A stretch of 22,100 nt of DNA from JARRJY01 sp037388705. Lineage in GTDB: Bacteria; Pseudomonadota; Gammaproteobacteria; UBA6429; Thiohalophilaceae. The DNA lies in the NCBI GenBank assembly GCA_037388705.1, contig JARRJY010000050.1, positions 1 to 22,100 on the forward strand, given 5' to 3'. Shown piece by piece: positions 14,914-22,100 of the stretch. The notes beneath the pieces are model-generated. The model saw only the letters and a program-made list of their open reading frames with translations, did no database searches and was not told the origin of the DNA. Position numbers and translations under genes: made by a program. How positions within the stretch are numbered: the stretch's first letter is position 1; every line of letters starts with the position of its first letter.

Positions 14914-14961
14914 CTGGTCGGAGTGAGAGAATTTAATCCTCCAACCTCCACAATCCCATTT
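14914..14961 (-). pseudogene. Decayed 3' half of a tRNA-Pro gene
   Basis: On the minus strand this stretch ends in CACTCCGACCA, an acceptor 3' strand with encoded CCA. Before it come a degenerate T-arm (GGAGG-ATTAAAT-TCTCT, where TTCAAAT would be expected), a variable region like that of tRNA-Pro (GGAGGTTGGAGG) and a remnant of the anticodon loop (ATGGGA where TTGGGA would be expected). No D-arm or 5' acceptor strand is found upstream, so it cannot be a working tRNA. Many integrases recombine at tRNA 3' ends, so it may be an old attachment site. Confidence 0.6.
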
Positions 14962-15267
14962 TAAATGATATATTAACATAAGTTAATGATTTTGTTGCTT
15001 ATTATAATTACCCAAATAGGACAAAAGTAGACATATCTGGGCATATCGATAAATTACTTACATCTGTATTTTGTAAACTACAAATACAGTATTTCAAAAT
15101 GATATTGGATGCTTTGTGTGCAGTTCACTGTGCTTAAAAAATGATGTTCTAAACACGAAATGATTATTATTGGACAAAAGAAATTATTCAAATTCGTCCC
15201 GTTAAAATCACCTCTCAAGTCTTTCCAAAAGTTCTTTGTTATTTCAATGAACATCGTCATTTGGAAT
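14962..15267. other. AT-rich gap after ccmI, with one hairpin
   Basis: I see no convincing gene here. A 60-codon minus-strand frame (15260-15078) has no ribosome site and no recognisable domain. An imperfect hairpin lies at 15064-15089 (arms starting CTGTATTT and ending AAATACAG), without a following T-run on the minus strand. No clear terminator for the ccm operon is visible. Confidence 0.5.
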
Positions 15268-16506
15268 TTAAGGTATTTCTTGATTTATCTGTATAGCAAC
15301 CCTGTGATTGGAGCTTGTGTCAACGCTTTGAACACTACCGATAAAATCACCACTTTGTGCTTTGGCCTGGCTACTCTTAGAGATACGTGCATACAGGTTG
15401 ACCTTAGAAAAATTCGATAATGCTCTTCCAGGCATCATGGCCATTTCATCATTCAGTATCACTTCAACAGGTAATTCTGATACCTTTTTCCTGACAATTG
15501 CCAGAGGCATTCTCATACCCTGTGGGGCTTGGGCATAAATAAAAACGGTATCATCCGGGCTTGTATTACGACTTAATTTTTCATCAAGCATCACATTGAC
15601 CCTGATACCAGTGGTAGTCGCTGTTTTCAGTGTATCCTGGGCCATATCCCTGTTATCAAGCTTGCTTTCAGCACGACGAATTAATTCACGCAATTCAGTA
15701 ACTGATGCAGGATCATCATTCAGTAATGTCTCAGCTTCTCGCCAGTACCTGACAGCCTGTCGATTATTTCCCTGCTCTTCTTCTGCCAGTCCTGCCAGCC
15801 ATAAGCCGTTTACATTGTCAGGATCCTGTTGCAATGCCTTTTGTACAAGTTCAGCAGGTTTACCTGAAACGCTTCCACCTCGTGCCATAATCATGGCATC
15901 TGCCATGGCGACTAATACAGGGGCCTGCTCACCCATAATCGTGATAACCTTTTCAAAAACCTGGATTGCATCCTCGTACCGTTTCAGTGACATGTAGGTA
16001 CGTCCCAACATCATCCAGCCATCCGGGTCATCTGGATTTTCTCTCAAACGCTGCTCAAGGCCAGCTACCAACTGATCCATTGACTGGTGTGTTTCCGGGG
16101 TTTCAGAACTAGCCTGTAGCGACTTACCTTCAAAAGATTGAAATAATACTGTGGGATTACCCACAGAAAAATAAAACAGGAAAGCGAGTGCAGGAACCAG
16201 CAGCGCAATAGCCAATACATGGAAGACTCGCTTATCGCCCAACGCGCTAACCTCAGGTTGCGATTCCTCATCCAGTTCGAGTGCCAATGTTTGTTCCAGT
16301 TCTTTTCGCTGTTGCTGATAATCATCGTCACTGATTATCTTTTGATTTTTATGTTGTTTTAGTTCAGTCAGCTTTTCACGAGCAATCCGGATATTTTGTT
16401 CAGTGACATTTGACGAGGCCAGCTGGTATCGCCCCCAAAATGCAGGCAATAACAATAATAACGCACCACCAACCATGAACAGTGCCAATACCAGGAATAC
16501 CAGCAT
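15268..16506 (-). CDS. ccmI: CcmI, apocytochrome c chaperone subunit
   Basis: The 412-residue inner-membrane protein has CcmI/CycH layout: an N-terminal membrane helix (MLVFLVLALFMVGGALLLL), a Leu/Glu-rich cytoplasmic loop (about 30-85), a second membrane helix (VFHVLAIALLVPALAFLFYF) and a periplasmic TPR domain (with DGWMMLGRTYMSLKRYEDAI), ending in a beta-rich domain. CcmI holds the C-terminus of apocytochromes c and hands them to CcmF/CcmH. I start it at the ATG at 16506-16504, because AGGAGG lies nine bases upstream; the nearer upstream ATG at 16515 touches that ribosome site. The stop of ccmH is one base upstream, so translation is coupled. Last gene of the operon. Confidence 0.9.
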   Translation of the reverse strand: MLVFLVLALFMVGGALLLLLPAFWGRYQLASSNVTEQNIRIAREKLTELKQHKNQKIISDDDYQQQRKELEQTLALELDEESQPEVSALGDKRVFHVLAIALLVPALAFLFYFSVGNPTVLFQSFEGKSLQASSETPETHQSMDQLVAGLEQRLRENPDDPDGWMMLGRTYMSLKRYEDAIQVFEKVITIMGEQAPVLVAMADAMIMARGGSVSGKPAELVQKALQQDPDNVNGLWLAGLAEEEQGNNRQAVRYWREAETLLNDDPASVTELRELIRRAESKLDNRDMAQDTLKTATTTGIRVNVMLDEKLSRNTSPDDTVFIYAQAPQGMRMPLAIVRKKVSELPVEVILNDEMAMMPGRALSNFSKVNLYARISKSSQAKAQSGDFIGSVQSVDTSSNHRVAIQINQEIP

Positions 16507-16507
16507 G

Positions 16508-16963
16508 TCAATCATCCTCCTCGTCATCGATAAGTTTCTTTGCACGATTTTGTTGTTCATCGGATGATAATGGCCTAACCGCAGTTTTTTGTCGCCTGAC
16601 AAATACAAACATAATGAACAAACCAATTAACAATATGAAAAACGGACCTAACCATAATAAAAAGGTACGCTGGTTCATTGGAGGTCTATACAACACGAAA
16701 TCACCATACCTCGCTACCATGTACTGGATAATCTCCTGTTCGGTTTTTCCCGCTTTAATCATTTTCACAATTTTCTTACGTAAATCCCTGGCGAGTTCTG
16801 CATTGGAATCAGCCAGGTTCTGATTCTGGCAAACCAGGCAACGTAATTCAGTAACAAGTTTTTTATAGCTTTGTTCCTGTTGCTGCGTTGAAAAACTCTG
16901 CACCTCGACGCCGGCAAACACATTAGTGCTTAAGATTAACAACAAGAGTGTGATAATTCGCAT
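16508..16963 (-). CDS. ccmH: CcmH, cytochrome c maturation thiol protein
   Basis: The 151-residue protein has a signal peptide (cleavage near VFA-GVE), the redox motif LRCLVCQNQ with Cys42 and Cys45, and a membrane helix near 100-125 (TFLLWLGPFFILLIGLFIMF). It reduces the CXXCH thiols of apocytochrome c and forms the haem-ligation complex with CcmF and CcmI. This is the short form, with the TPR part encoded separately by ccmI. It starts four bases after the ccmG stop. Confidence 0.94.
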   Translation of the reverse strand: MRIITLLLLILSTNVFAGVEVQSFSTQQQEQSYKKLVTELRCLVCQNQNLADSNAELARDLRKKIVKMIKAGKTEQEIIQYMVARYGDFVLYRPPMNQRTFLLWLGPFFILLIGLFIMFVFVRRQKTAVRPLSSDEQQNRAKKLIDDEEDD

Positions 16964-16967
16964 AATA

Positions 16968-17498
16968 TTATCCCGTTGCCTGTAATTTTTTCACCATAGG
17001 CAAAATGATTTCATCCAGGTCTTGCTGTTGTATAACACCGATATGTTTGTGACGAACAATCCCCTGTTTATCAATGATAAATGTTTCCGGAACACCATAA
17101 ACACCCCAGTCAATACCAACACTACCTTCATTATCATAGGCGCTTGCATGGTAGGGATTACCCCATTTATTTAACCAACCGACTGCCTTGAATCTCTGAT
17201 CTTTATAGTTGAGCCCGTAAATAGGTACCTGCCCGGTTTCAGAAAGCTTCATTAACAAATGATGCTCCTGTCGACAGGAAACACACCACGATGCCCATAC
17301 ATTTAACAACCAGACTTTCCCCTTCATATCCTTAGGTGAAAATTTTTTATCTGGCTGATGTAACTGTGTTAACGAAAAGGCAGGAGCTGTTCTACCAATA
17401 AAAGGTGATGGCACTTCACGTGGATCTAGGTTTAAACCAAACGCAAGCAACACAACCAAAAGAACAAATCCAATTAAAGGAAACAGGTATCGACTCAT
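16968..17498 (-). CDS. ccmG: CcmG/DsbE, membrane-anchored thioredoxin-like protein
   Basis: The 176-residue protein has an N-terminal membrane anchor (residues of about 4-22) and a periplasmic thioredoxin fold. The active site reads ASWCVSCRQEH (Cys72, Cys75), where WCPTC or WCVSC forms are usual, and the cis-Pro segment is YGVPETFIID. It keeps CcmH or apocytochrome cysteines reduced, using electrons from DsbD/CcdA, which are not in the window. Its ATG overlaps the ccmF stop by one base. Confidence 0.94.
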   Translation of the reverse strand: MSRYLFPLIGFVLLVVLLAFGLNLDPREVPSPFIGRTAPAFSLTQLHQPDKKFSPKDMKGKVWLLNVWASWCVSCRQEHHLLMKLSETGQVPIYGLNYKDQRFKAVGWLNKWGNPYHASAYDNEGSVGIDWGVYGVPETFIIDKQGIVRHKHIGVIQQQDLDEIILPMVKKLQATG

Positions 17499-19459
17499 TA
17501 ACCTGTTCCTCTATTTTTATTTTCCCTGGATGTTCTACGATAACGTTTGTCAGAAGTAGCCAGTAGTCCACCTATTGCCATAAGTACTGCACCAAACCAG
17601 ATCCAGCGTATAAATGGCTTATGGTATAGCCGTACACTCCAGGCATTATCCGAATCCAGTTGTTCACCTAGCGCAACAAACAGGTCACGGGTCAAACCTG
17701 CATCAATCGCCGCTTCTGTCATCGGGTTAGATTGTGAAAGGTATATACGTTTTTGTGGTCTTAAATTTGCTATCTGCTCATGCCCCTTTACGACCTTAAT
17801 ATCACCTTCATAAGCCAGGTAGTTTGAACCATTTTTTTGGGTTACCCCGTTGAAGATAAATGTATACCCTCCCAACGAATATCTTTCACCGGGTGCCAGA
17901 CGCACATCTTTCTCACTACTATATAAACTGGTCAGACAGATACCAACAATAAAGATACCAATAGCAAAATGTGCGAGACTCATACCATAGAAACCCAGTG
18001 GTATTGTTTTTAATCCTGTAACAAGATTACTTTTACCTTTTATCCGATCATAGATTCCAATAACTGCCGTCATCATTACCCACAATGCCAGCGCTACTCC
18101 GATTACCGCCATGATTTGAACAGCCGACGTGTAGAGCAGAATAAACAAAAAACCCAAAACAATGCTTATTACAACTATTAACCATAGTTTTTTTGCAAGC
18201 CTGGAAACATCATCTCTTTTCCATCGCATCAATGCACCAACTCCCACCAATAAAGCTAACGGGATAGTTAATGGGACAAATACGCTATTAAAATAAGGTG
18301 GTCCAACTGAAATTTTTCCCAGCGACAGGGCATCAATTAACAGCGGATATAATGTTCCGAGCAAGATAGTAAAGGCAGTCACAACCAGGATAACGTTGTT
18401 AAACAATAGTGCTGTATCACGCGAAACCGCATTAAACTGGCTTGCACTTCTGACCTGTGGAGCACGTATGGCATATAATAACAATGAACCACCCACGACC
18501 AGGGCAAGGAATACAAGAATAAATACACCACGAGCAGGATCAGTGGCAAAGGCATGTACAGATGTGAGCACACCTGAACGTACCAGGAATGTTCCCAGTA
18601 AACTTAGCGAGAAAGCAAAAATGGCTAACAAGACAGTCCATGCTTTAAAACTACCGCGCTTCTCAGTCACAGCCAATGAATGTATTAATGCAGTACCAAC
18701 CAGCCATGGCATAAAAGAAGCATTTTCAACCGGGTCCCAGAACCACCAGCCACCCCAGCCCAGTTCATAATAAGCCCACCAGCTACCGAGAGTTATACCG
18801 AGAGTCAGAAATACCCAGGCAATACTTGTCCAGGGACGCGACCACTTGGCCCATGCTGAATCCAGCCTGCCACCCAGCATGGCCGCAATCGCAAAAGCAA
18901 AAGCCACCGAAAATCCCACATAACCCATATAAAGCATGGGGGGGTGTATTGCCAAACCTGGGTCTTGTAACAGTGGATTTAAATCCCGACCTTGAGTCGG
19001 TACGGGGAAAAGACGTTCAAAGGGATTGGACGTGAGAATCAGAAACAGTAAGAAGCCAACACTTACCATGCCCATCACGCCTATAACACGAGCACTCATG
19101 ACCTGCGGGATTTTCCTGCTGAATATTGTAACAGCACCAGTCCATAACGATAACGCTAGAGCCCAAAGTAACAGGGAACCTTCATGTGCTCCCCAGACAG
19201 CAGAGACACGATAGATTAGTGGCAATTGAGTATTGGAATTGCTTGCAACATATAGCACGGAAAAATCATGAACAATAAAACTATAAACAAGGCAGCCAAA
19301 GGCAACCAGCAGAAACAGTAATTGACTCCAGGCAGCCGGCCTGGCCAGGTTCATCCATTCCGGAATATTTTTCCATGCGCCTATAATTGGCAATATTCCC
19401 TGTATCAAAGCCATAACCAAAGCCAGTATAAGTGCGAACTGTCCTATCTCTGGAACCAT
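17498..19459 (-). CDS. ccmF: CcmF, haem lyase subunit
   Basis: The 653-residue polytopic membrane protein has the normal CcmF length. The tryptophan-rich haem-handling WWD domain is at 235-253 (WGGWWFWDPVENASFMPWL), and the conserved periplasmic or membrane histidines include His92 in WGAHEGS and His172 in AIHPPMLYMGY. A periplasmic beta region lies near 520-610. It takes haem from holo-CcmE and, with CcmH and CcmI, attaches it to apocytochrome c. The ATG at 19459 lies 13 bases after the ccmE stop. Confidence 0.96.
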   Translation of the reverse strand: MVPEIGQFALILALVMALIQGILPIIGAWKNIPEWMNLARPAAWSQLLFLLVAFGCLVYSFIVHDFSVLYVASNSNTQLPLIYRVSAVWGAHEGSLLLWALALSLWTGAVTIFSRKIPQVMSARVIGVMGMVSVGFLLFLILTSNPFERLFPVPTQGRDLNPLLQDPGLAIHPPMLYMGYVGFSVAFAFAIAAMLGGRLDSAWAKWSRPWTSIAWVFLTLGITLGSWWAYYELGWGGWWFWDPVENASFMPWLVGTALIHSLAVTEKRGSFKAWTVLLAIFAFSLSLLGTFLVRSGVLTSVHAFATDPARGVFILVFLALVVGGSLLLYAIRAPQVRSASQFNAVSRDTALLFNNVILVVTAFTILLGTLYPLLIDALSLGKISVGPPYFNSVFVPLTIPLALLVGVGALMRWKRDDVSRLAKKLWLIVVISIVLGFLFILLYTSAVQIMAVIGVALALWVMMTAVIGIYDRIKGKSNLVTGLKTIPLGFYGMSLAHFAIGIFIVGICLTSLYSSEKDVRLAPGERYSLGGYTFIFNGVTQKNGSNYLAYEGDIKVVKGHEQIANLRPQKRIYLSQSNPMTEAAIDAGLTRDLFVALGEQLDSDNAWSVRLYHKPFIRWIWFGAVLMAIGGLLATSDKRYRRTSRENKNRGTG

Positions 19460-19472
19460 TTTTCATTCCCTG

Positions 19473-19907
19473 TTATTTATTCTTACCTGCAGACTTGAGA
19501 GTTTCTGCAACTTCAGGCGGCATATAGTTTTCATCATGTTTAGCTAACACTTCCTGTGCGATAAAAACACCGTTTGCATTTAATTTTCCCTTGGCAATAA
19601 TACCCTGCCCTTCACGAAATAAATCCGGAAGAATCCCGGTGTATTCAACCGTTACGAAATTCTGATAATCGGTTAAATTAAAACTCACTTTTAAACTTTT
19701 ACCATCCCTCTGAACGCTGCCATCAACCACCATTCCTCCCAATCTGAATAATTTATTGATAGGTGCTTTACCCTGTTTTACATCCGAGGTAGAAAAATAA
19801 AACATCAGGTTCTCATTAAAGGATTTGAGCGCCAAGGCTGTGGCGGCAGCAATACCAACCACCATGATAATGACCAATGTTAATCGTTTTTTTCTTGCTG
19901 GCGTCAT
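19473..19907 (-). CDS. ccmE: CcmE, periplasmic haem chaperone
   Basis: The 144-residue protein has a membrane anchor at about 10-28 and a beta-barrel OB-fold domain (FRLGGMVVDGSV onward). The covalent haem-binding site is visible: His124 and Tyr128 in VLAKHDENYMPPEV. CcmE receives haem from the CcmABCD complex and passes it to CcmF. Its ATG overlaps the TGA of ccmD by four bases. Confidence 0.95.
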   Translation of the reverse strand: MTPARKKRLTLVIIMVVGIAAATALALKSFNENLMFYFSTSDVKQGKAPINKLFRLGGMVVDGSVQRDGKSLKVSFNLTDYQNFVTVEYTGILPDLFREGQGIIAKGKLNANGVFIAQEVLAKHDENYMPPEVAETLKSAGKNK

Positions 19908-20062
19908 GACTGGTTTTTTCTCTTTAACTGACTGGTTAACCGTTTTCTAAGTGTAGCGTGTTGACGTAACGGGATGACAATAGCAATTATCATTACAACA
20001 AAGGTAATACCATAGGCACTCCACACATAAGCACCGTAACCACCCATATTTAAAAATTCCAT
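19904..20062 (-). CDS. ccmD: CcmD, small membrane subunit of the haem-export complex
   Basis: A 52-codon gene lies in the gap between ccmC and ccmE. It has the CcmD pattern: a short N-terminal segment with GGYGAYVWSAYG, one membrane helix (ITFVVMIIAIVIPL) and a basic tail (RQHATLRKRLTSQLKRK). CcmD is needed to release holo-CcmE from CcmC and the CcmAB ATPase. The ATG lies four bases after the ccmC stop, and the TGA overlaps the ccmE ATG (ATGA), so this start and stop fit the operon exactly. Confidence 0.9.
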   Translation of the reverse strand: MEFLNMGGYGAYVWSAYGITFVVMIIAIVIPLRQHATLRKRLTSQLKRKNQS

Positions 20063-20066
20063 AATA

Positions 20067-20807
20067 CTATTCATCCAGCAATAACTCCCTGACCCAGCTG
20101 GTATTTCGCTCGCGATGCAATAATTCTTTTCGAGCTCTTACCAATAAACCAAGCCCGAAATAAAATTTAAAAGCAACCGCCATACTAAGCAAAGGCAAAA
20201 GCATACTTATATGAATTGATGGCTTATCAAATTTGGTAACTGTTGGTCCCTGGTGCAGTGTATTCCACCACTCAACTGAGTAGTGAATAACAGGAATGTT
20301 GACCACGCCAACAAGAAGCAATATGGCCACTGCACGAGAGGCAATGCGTTTATCTTCTATCGCGTTATAGAGCGCAATTACGCCAAGGTATAAAAACAAC
20401 AGGATAAGTTCAGAAGTCAGCCTTGCTTCCCATTCCCACCATGTACCCCACATAGGCTTACCCCAGATGGAACCGGTAACCAGTGCCAGGAAAGTAAACA
20501 TCGCCCCAATCGGTGCACTGCTTATCGCAACGACTTCAGCCATTTTAATCCGCCAGATCAAACCAATTGCACCATTGACTGCCATTACCATATATATAAA
20601 TAGTGACATCCAGGCAGCCGGAACATGGATATAAATGATGCGGTAACTTTCACCTTGTTGATAATCTGCCGGTGCCAGTACCAGCCCACCATATAAACCG
20701 TACATCAGGAACAACAGAAAGATACTAATAAACCACGGCATCACTCTCTCTGTGAAGCTGTAAAAAAAGGTGGCGAAGCCAGTTGATGAATAAAATGCTT
20801 CATACAC
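20067..20807 (-). CDS. ccmC: CcmC, haem transfer protein; apparent frameshift near its start
   Basis: The open frame starts with GTG at 20807 and gives 246 residues. The body is clearly CcmC: six membrane segments, LAPADYQQGESYRIIYIHVPAAW with His61, the WWD motif WGTWWEWEARLTSEL (Glu where the motif Asp is usual) and His175 in VIHYSVEWWN. It presents haem to CcmE. The first 14 codons look wrong. The ATG at 20803, behind AAGGA, reads MKHFIHQLASPPFF in another frame, which matches the E. coli start (MWKTLHQLAIPP). Adding one T to the T7 run (plus-strand A7 at 20762-20768) joins this to FYSFTERVMPWF with exact alignment. The true start is probably 20803. Confidence 0.88.
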   Translation of the reverse strand: MYEAFYSSTGFATFFYSFTERVMPWFISIFLLFLMYGLYGGLVLAPADYQQGESYRIIYIHVPAAWMSLFIYMVMAVNGAIGLIWRIKMAEVVAISSAPIGAMFTFLALVTGSIWGKPMWGTWWEWEARLTSELILLFLYLGVIALYNAIEDKRIASRAVAILLLVGVVNIPVIHYSVEWWNTLHQGPTVTKFDKPSIHISMLLPLLSMAVAFKFYFGLGLLVRARKELLHRERNTSWVRELLLDE

Positions 20808-20811
20808 ATCC

Positions 20812-21495
20812 TTAACTCAGACTCAATCGTAACGCAGCTGCTGCAGGCCAGGGAGTCAATACCAGTGCCAATGCCAATATAGCACTTAACATATACAGGT
20901 TAGCCGCTGGTGAAATTCCTTCCAGCGTGAGTTGCACTGCGCCACTACCAAAAATTAATACTGGCACATATAAAGGTAATACTAGTAACGACAGGATCAC
21001 ACCACCATGACGAAGTGCAACTGTGAGAGCGACACCCACAGATCCCACCAGGCTTAATACGGGTGTACCAATTAATAAGCTTAGCAATAATGTCCACGAT
21101 GCATCAGTGGGTAATCCATAAAGAAACGCCATGAATGGTGCTGCGATAAGTAATGGCAAACCGGTTACTGACCAGTGTGCAATGACTTTTGCCAGTACCA
21201 GCACAGAGGCCGGATGTGGGCTTAACATTAACTGCTCTAGTGAGCCATCTTCAAAATCAGACCGAAATATTGCATCAAGTGATAACATGGTCGCCAACAA
21301 TGCCGCTACCCAGACTATGCCAGGCGCCATTTTTTGTAGCAGACTCTGCTCGGGACCTGTTGCGAGTGGAAACAAAGAAGCTACAATAACAAAAAATAAA
21401 ATCGGATTTGCTGCTTGTGAACGATGGCGCATCACTAATAACAGATCGCGCCGTAACAATCTCATGAAGGCTTTTGTTAGTGACAGGTTATTCAT
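20812..21495 (-). CDS. ccmB: CcmB, membrane subunit of the haem exporter
   Basis: The 227-residue inner-membrane protein has about six hydrophobic segments and the family start RRDLLLVMRHRSQAANPILFF, followed by FRSDFEDGSLEQLMLSPHP, which is highly typical of CcmB. It forms the CcmAB ABC complex that uses ATP to release holo-CcmE from CcmC. The ATG lies three bases after the ccmA stop. Confidence 0.95.
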   Translation of the reverse strand: MNNLSLTKAFMRLLRRDLLLVMRHRSQAANPILFFVIVASLFPLATGPEQSLLQKMAPGIVWVAALLATMLSLDAIFRSDFEDGSLEQLMLSPHPASVLVLAKVIAHWSVTGLPLLIAAPFMAFLYGLPTDASWTLLLSLLIGTPVLSLVGSVGVALTVALRHGGVILSLLVLPLYVPVLIFGSGAVQLTLEGISPAANLYMLSAILALALVLTPWPAAAALRLSLS

Positions 21496-21498
21496 TTG

Positions 21499-22100
21499 TT
21501 ACAGACTCATCCTGATTATGTTAGCACCTTCAAGGTTAATATCATGATGCGAACTCAGTACTGCGATTCCGCCATCCGCAACATGTTGTTTTAATAAATT
21601 TTCAAATAATTTTATTCCTGATGTATCCAGGGTTGTAAGAGGTTCATCCAGAATCCATAACCTACAATCCGTTAGTAATAAACGAGCTATTGCCAGGCGG
21701 CGTCTTTGCCCCGCTGACAAATTTGACGCATAAACATCTGCCTGTGCAGCCAAACCTGTTATCTCAAGCACTTCATCTAGTGAATTGTCCGAAATTTTCC
21801 CATAAATATGCGCCAATTGGAGGTTTTCGAGCGCTGTTAATTCCTGCTTAATGCCATCCTGGTGCCCCATGTAAGCCATTACCTGTCGATAACCTGTGGC
21901 AAGATCGGTAATATCATCCCCGTTCCAGGTAACCTTTCCTTCATCCTGCTGACGAATACCTGTCAGAATTCGTAATAGCGATGTTTTCCCGCTACCATTT
22001 TTACCTTCTATGACCAGTACCTGGCCCGATTGAACGCAAAAACTCAGCTTTTCGAACAAGACATTGGTATCCCTGATACAAACCAGTCCATCCACTGCCA
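21499..22100 (-). CDS. ccmA: CcmA, ATPase of the haem exporter, cut at its 5' end
   Basis: About 200 codons are visible, close to the whole gene. Walker A is GKNGSGKTSLL, the signature LSAGQRRRLAIARL and Walker B LWILDEPLTTLD, followed by the switch His in SSHHD. The short ABC ATPase, without extra domains, is typical of CcmA. A GTG at 22095 could start it, but the frame stays open to the edge, which reads TGGCAGTGGATGG; if the next base outside is A, the start is an ATG two codons earlier. First gene of the ccm operon; its promoter lies outside the window. Confidence 0.94.
   Translation of the reverse strand, partial: AVDGLVCIRDTNVLFEKLSFCVQSGQVLVIEGKNGSGKTSLLRILTGIRQQDEGKVTWNGDDITDLATGYRQVMAYMGHQDGIKQELTALENLQLAHIYGKISDNSLDEVLEITGLAAQADVYASNLSAGQRRRLAIARLLLTDCRLWILDEPLTTLDTSGIKLFENLLKQHVADGGIAVLSSHHDINLEGANIIRMSL

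Noticed and set aside
15078..15260. 60-codon minus-strand frame after ccmI
   Set aside because: It has no ribosome site, lies in AT-rich DNA and shows no recognisable domain; it is best read as chance.
1..22100. CRISPR arrays, insertion sequences or transposase genes
   Set aside because: No regularly spaced repeats, transposase motifs or flanking inverted repeats with target duplications were seen.

Overview
The window reads as chromosomal DNA of a gammaproteobacterium of moderate GC content. The grounds are a complete System I cytochrome c maturation operon in the order ccmABCDEFGHI, sigma-54 promoters served by an enhancer-binding protein, and Tat- and Sec-type signals typical of the class. 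Rhodanese, cyanase and c-type cytochrome assembly would suit a sulfur-oxidising or otherwise chemotrophic lifestyle, but that is inference. Almost everything is on the minus strand; only cyanase (13664-14104) is clearly on the plus strand.

Region 1 (1-3238) is the upstream part of an envelope operon: a small secreted coiled-coil/beta protein, a 671-residue periplasmic TPR protein and a TPR lipoprotein cut by the left edge. Its job is not recognised with confidence. A 583-base gap (3239-3821) follows, without a confident gene.

Region 2 (3822-10440) is the most interesting part. A NifA-like sigma-54 activator (8688-10298) lies upstream of an operon coding for an OsmC-like protein, an acyl-CoA-dehydrogenase-fold flavoprotein lacking the usual catalytic Glu, a DUF302 protein and a rubredoxin fused to an NAD(P)H-type rubredoxin reductase. 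A tandem-domain rhodanese follows under its own promoter. The activator gene, the OsmC operon and the rhodanese gene each have a -24/-12 element (10336-10351, 8445-8460, 4733-4748). The same 12-mer, TGTCGACAATGT, occurs near each promoter, once inside a 31-base palindrome. This looks like a self-contained regulon whose substrate I cannot name.

Region 3 (10416-14155) is a cyanate-type module: an ABC importer (ATPase, Tat-exported binding protein, permease) divergent from cyanase. Two further sigma-54 elements face away from each other in the gap between them. The 12-mer is absent there, so another activator may act, although sigma-54 control and proximity link the two modules.

Region 4 (14156-15267) is AT-rich. 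It holds a lone hexapeptide acetyltransferase and a decayed 3' half of a tRNA-Pro gene, the kind of sequence left at an integration site.

Region 5 (15268-22100) is the ccm operon, with tightly packed or overlapping genes, a 52-codon ccmD, and an apparent one-base frameshift in a T7 run at the start of ccmC.
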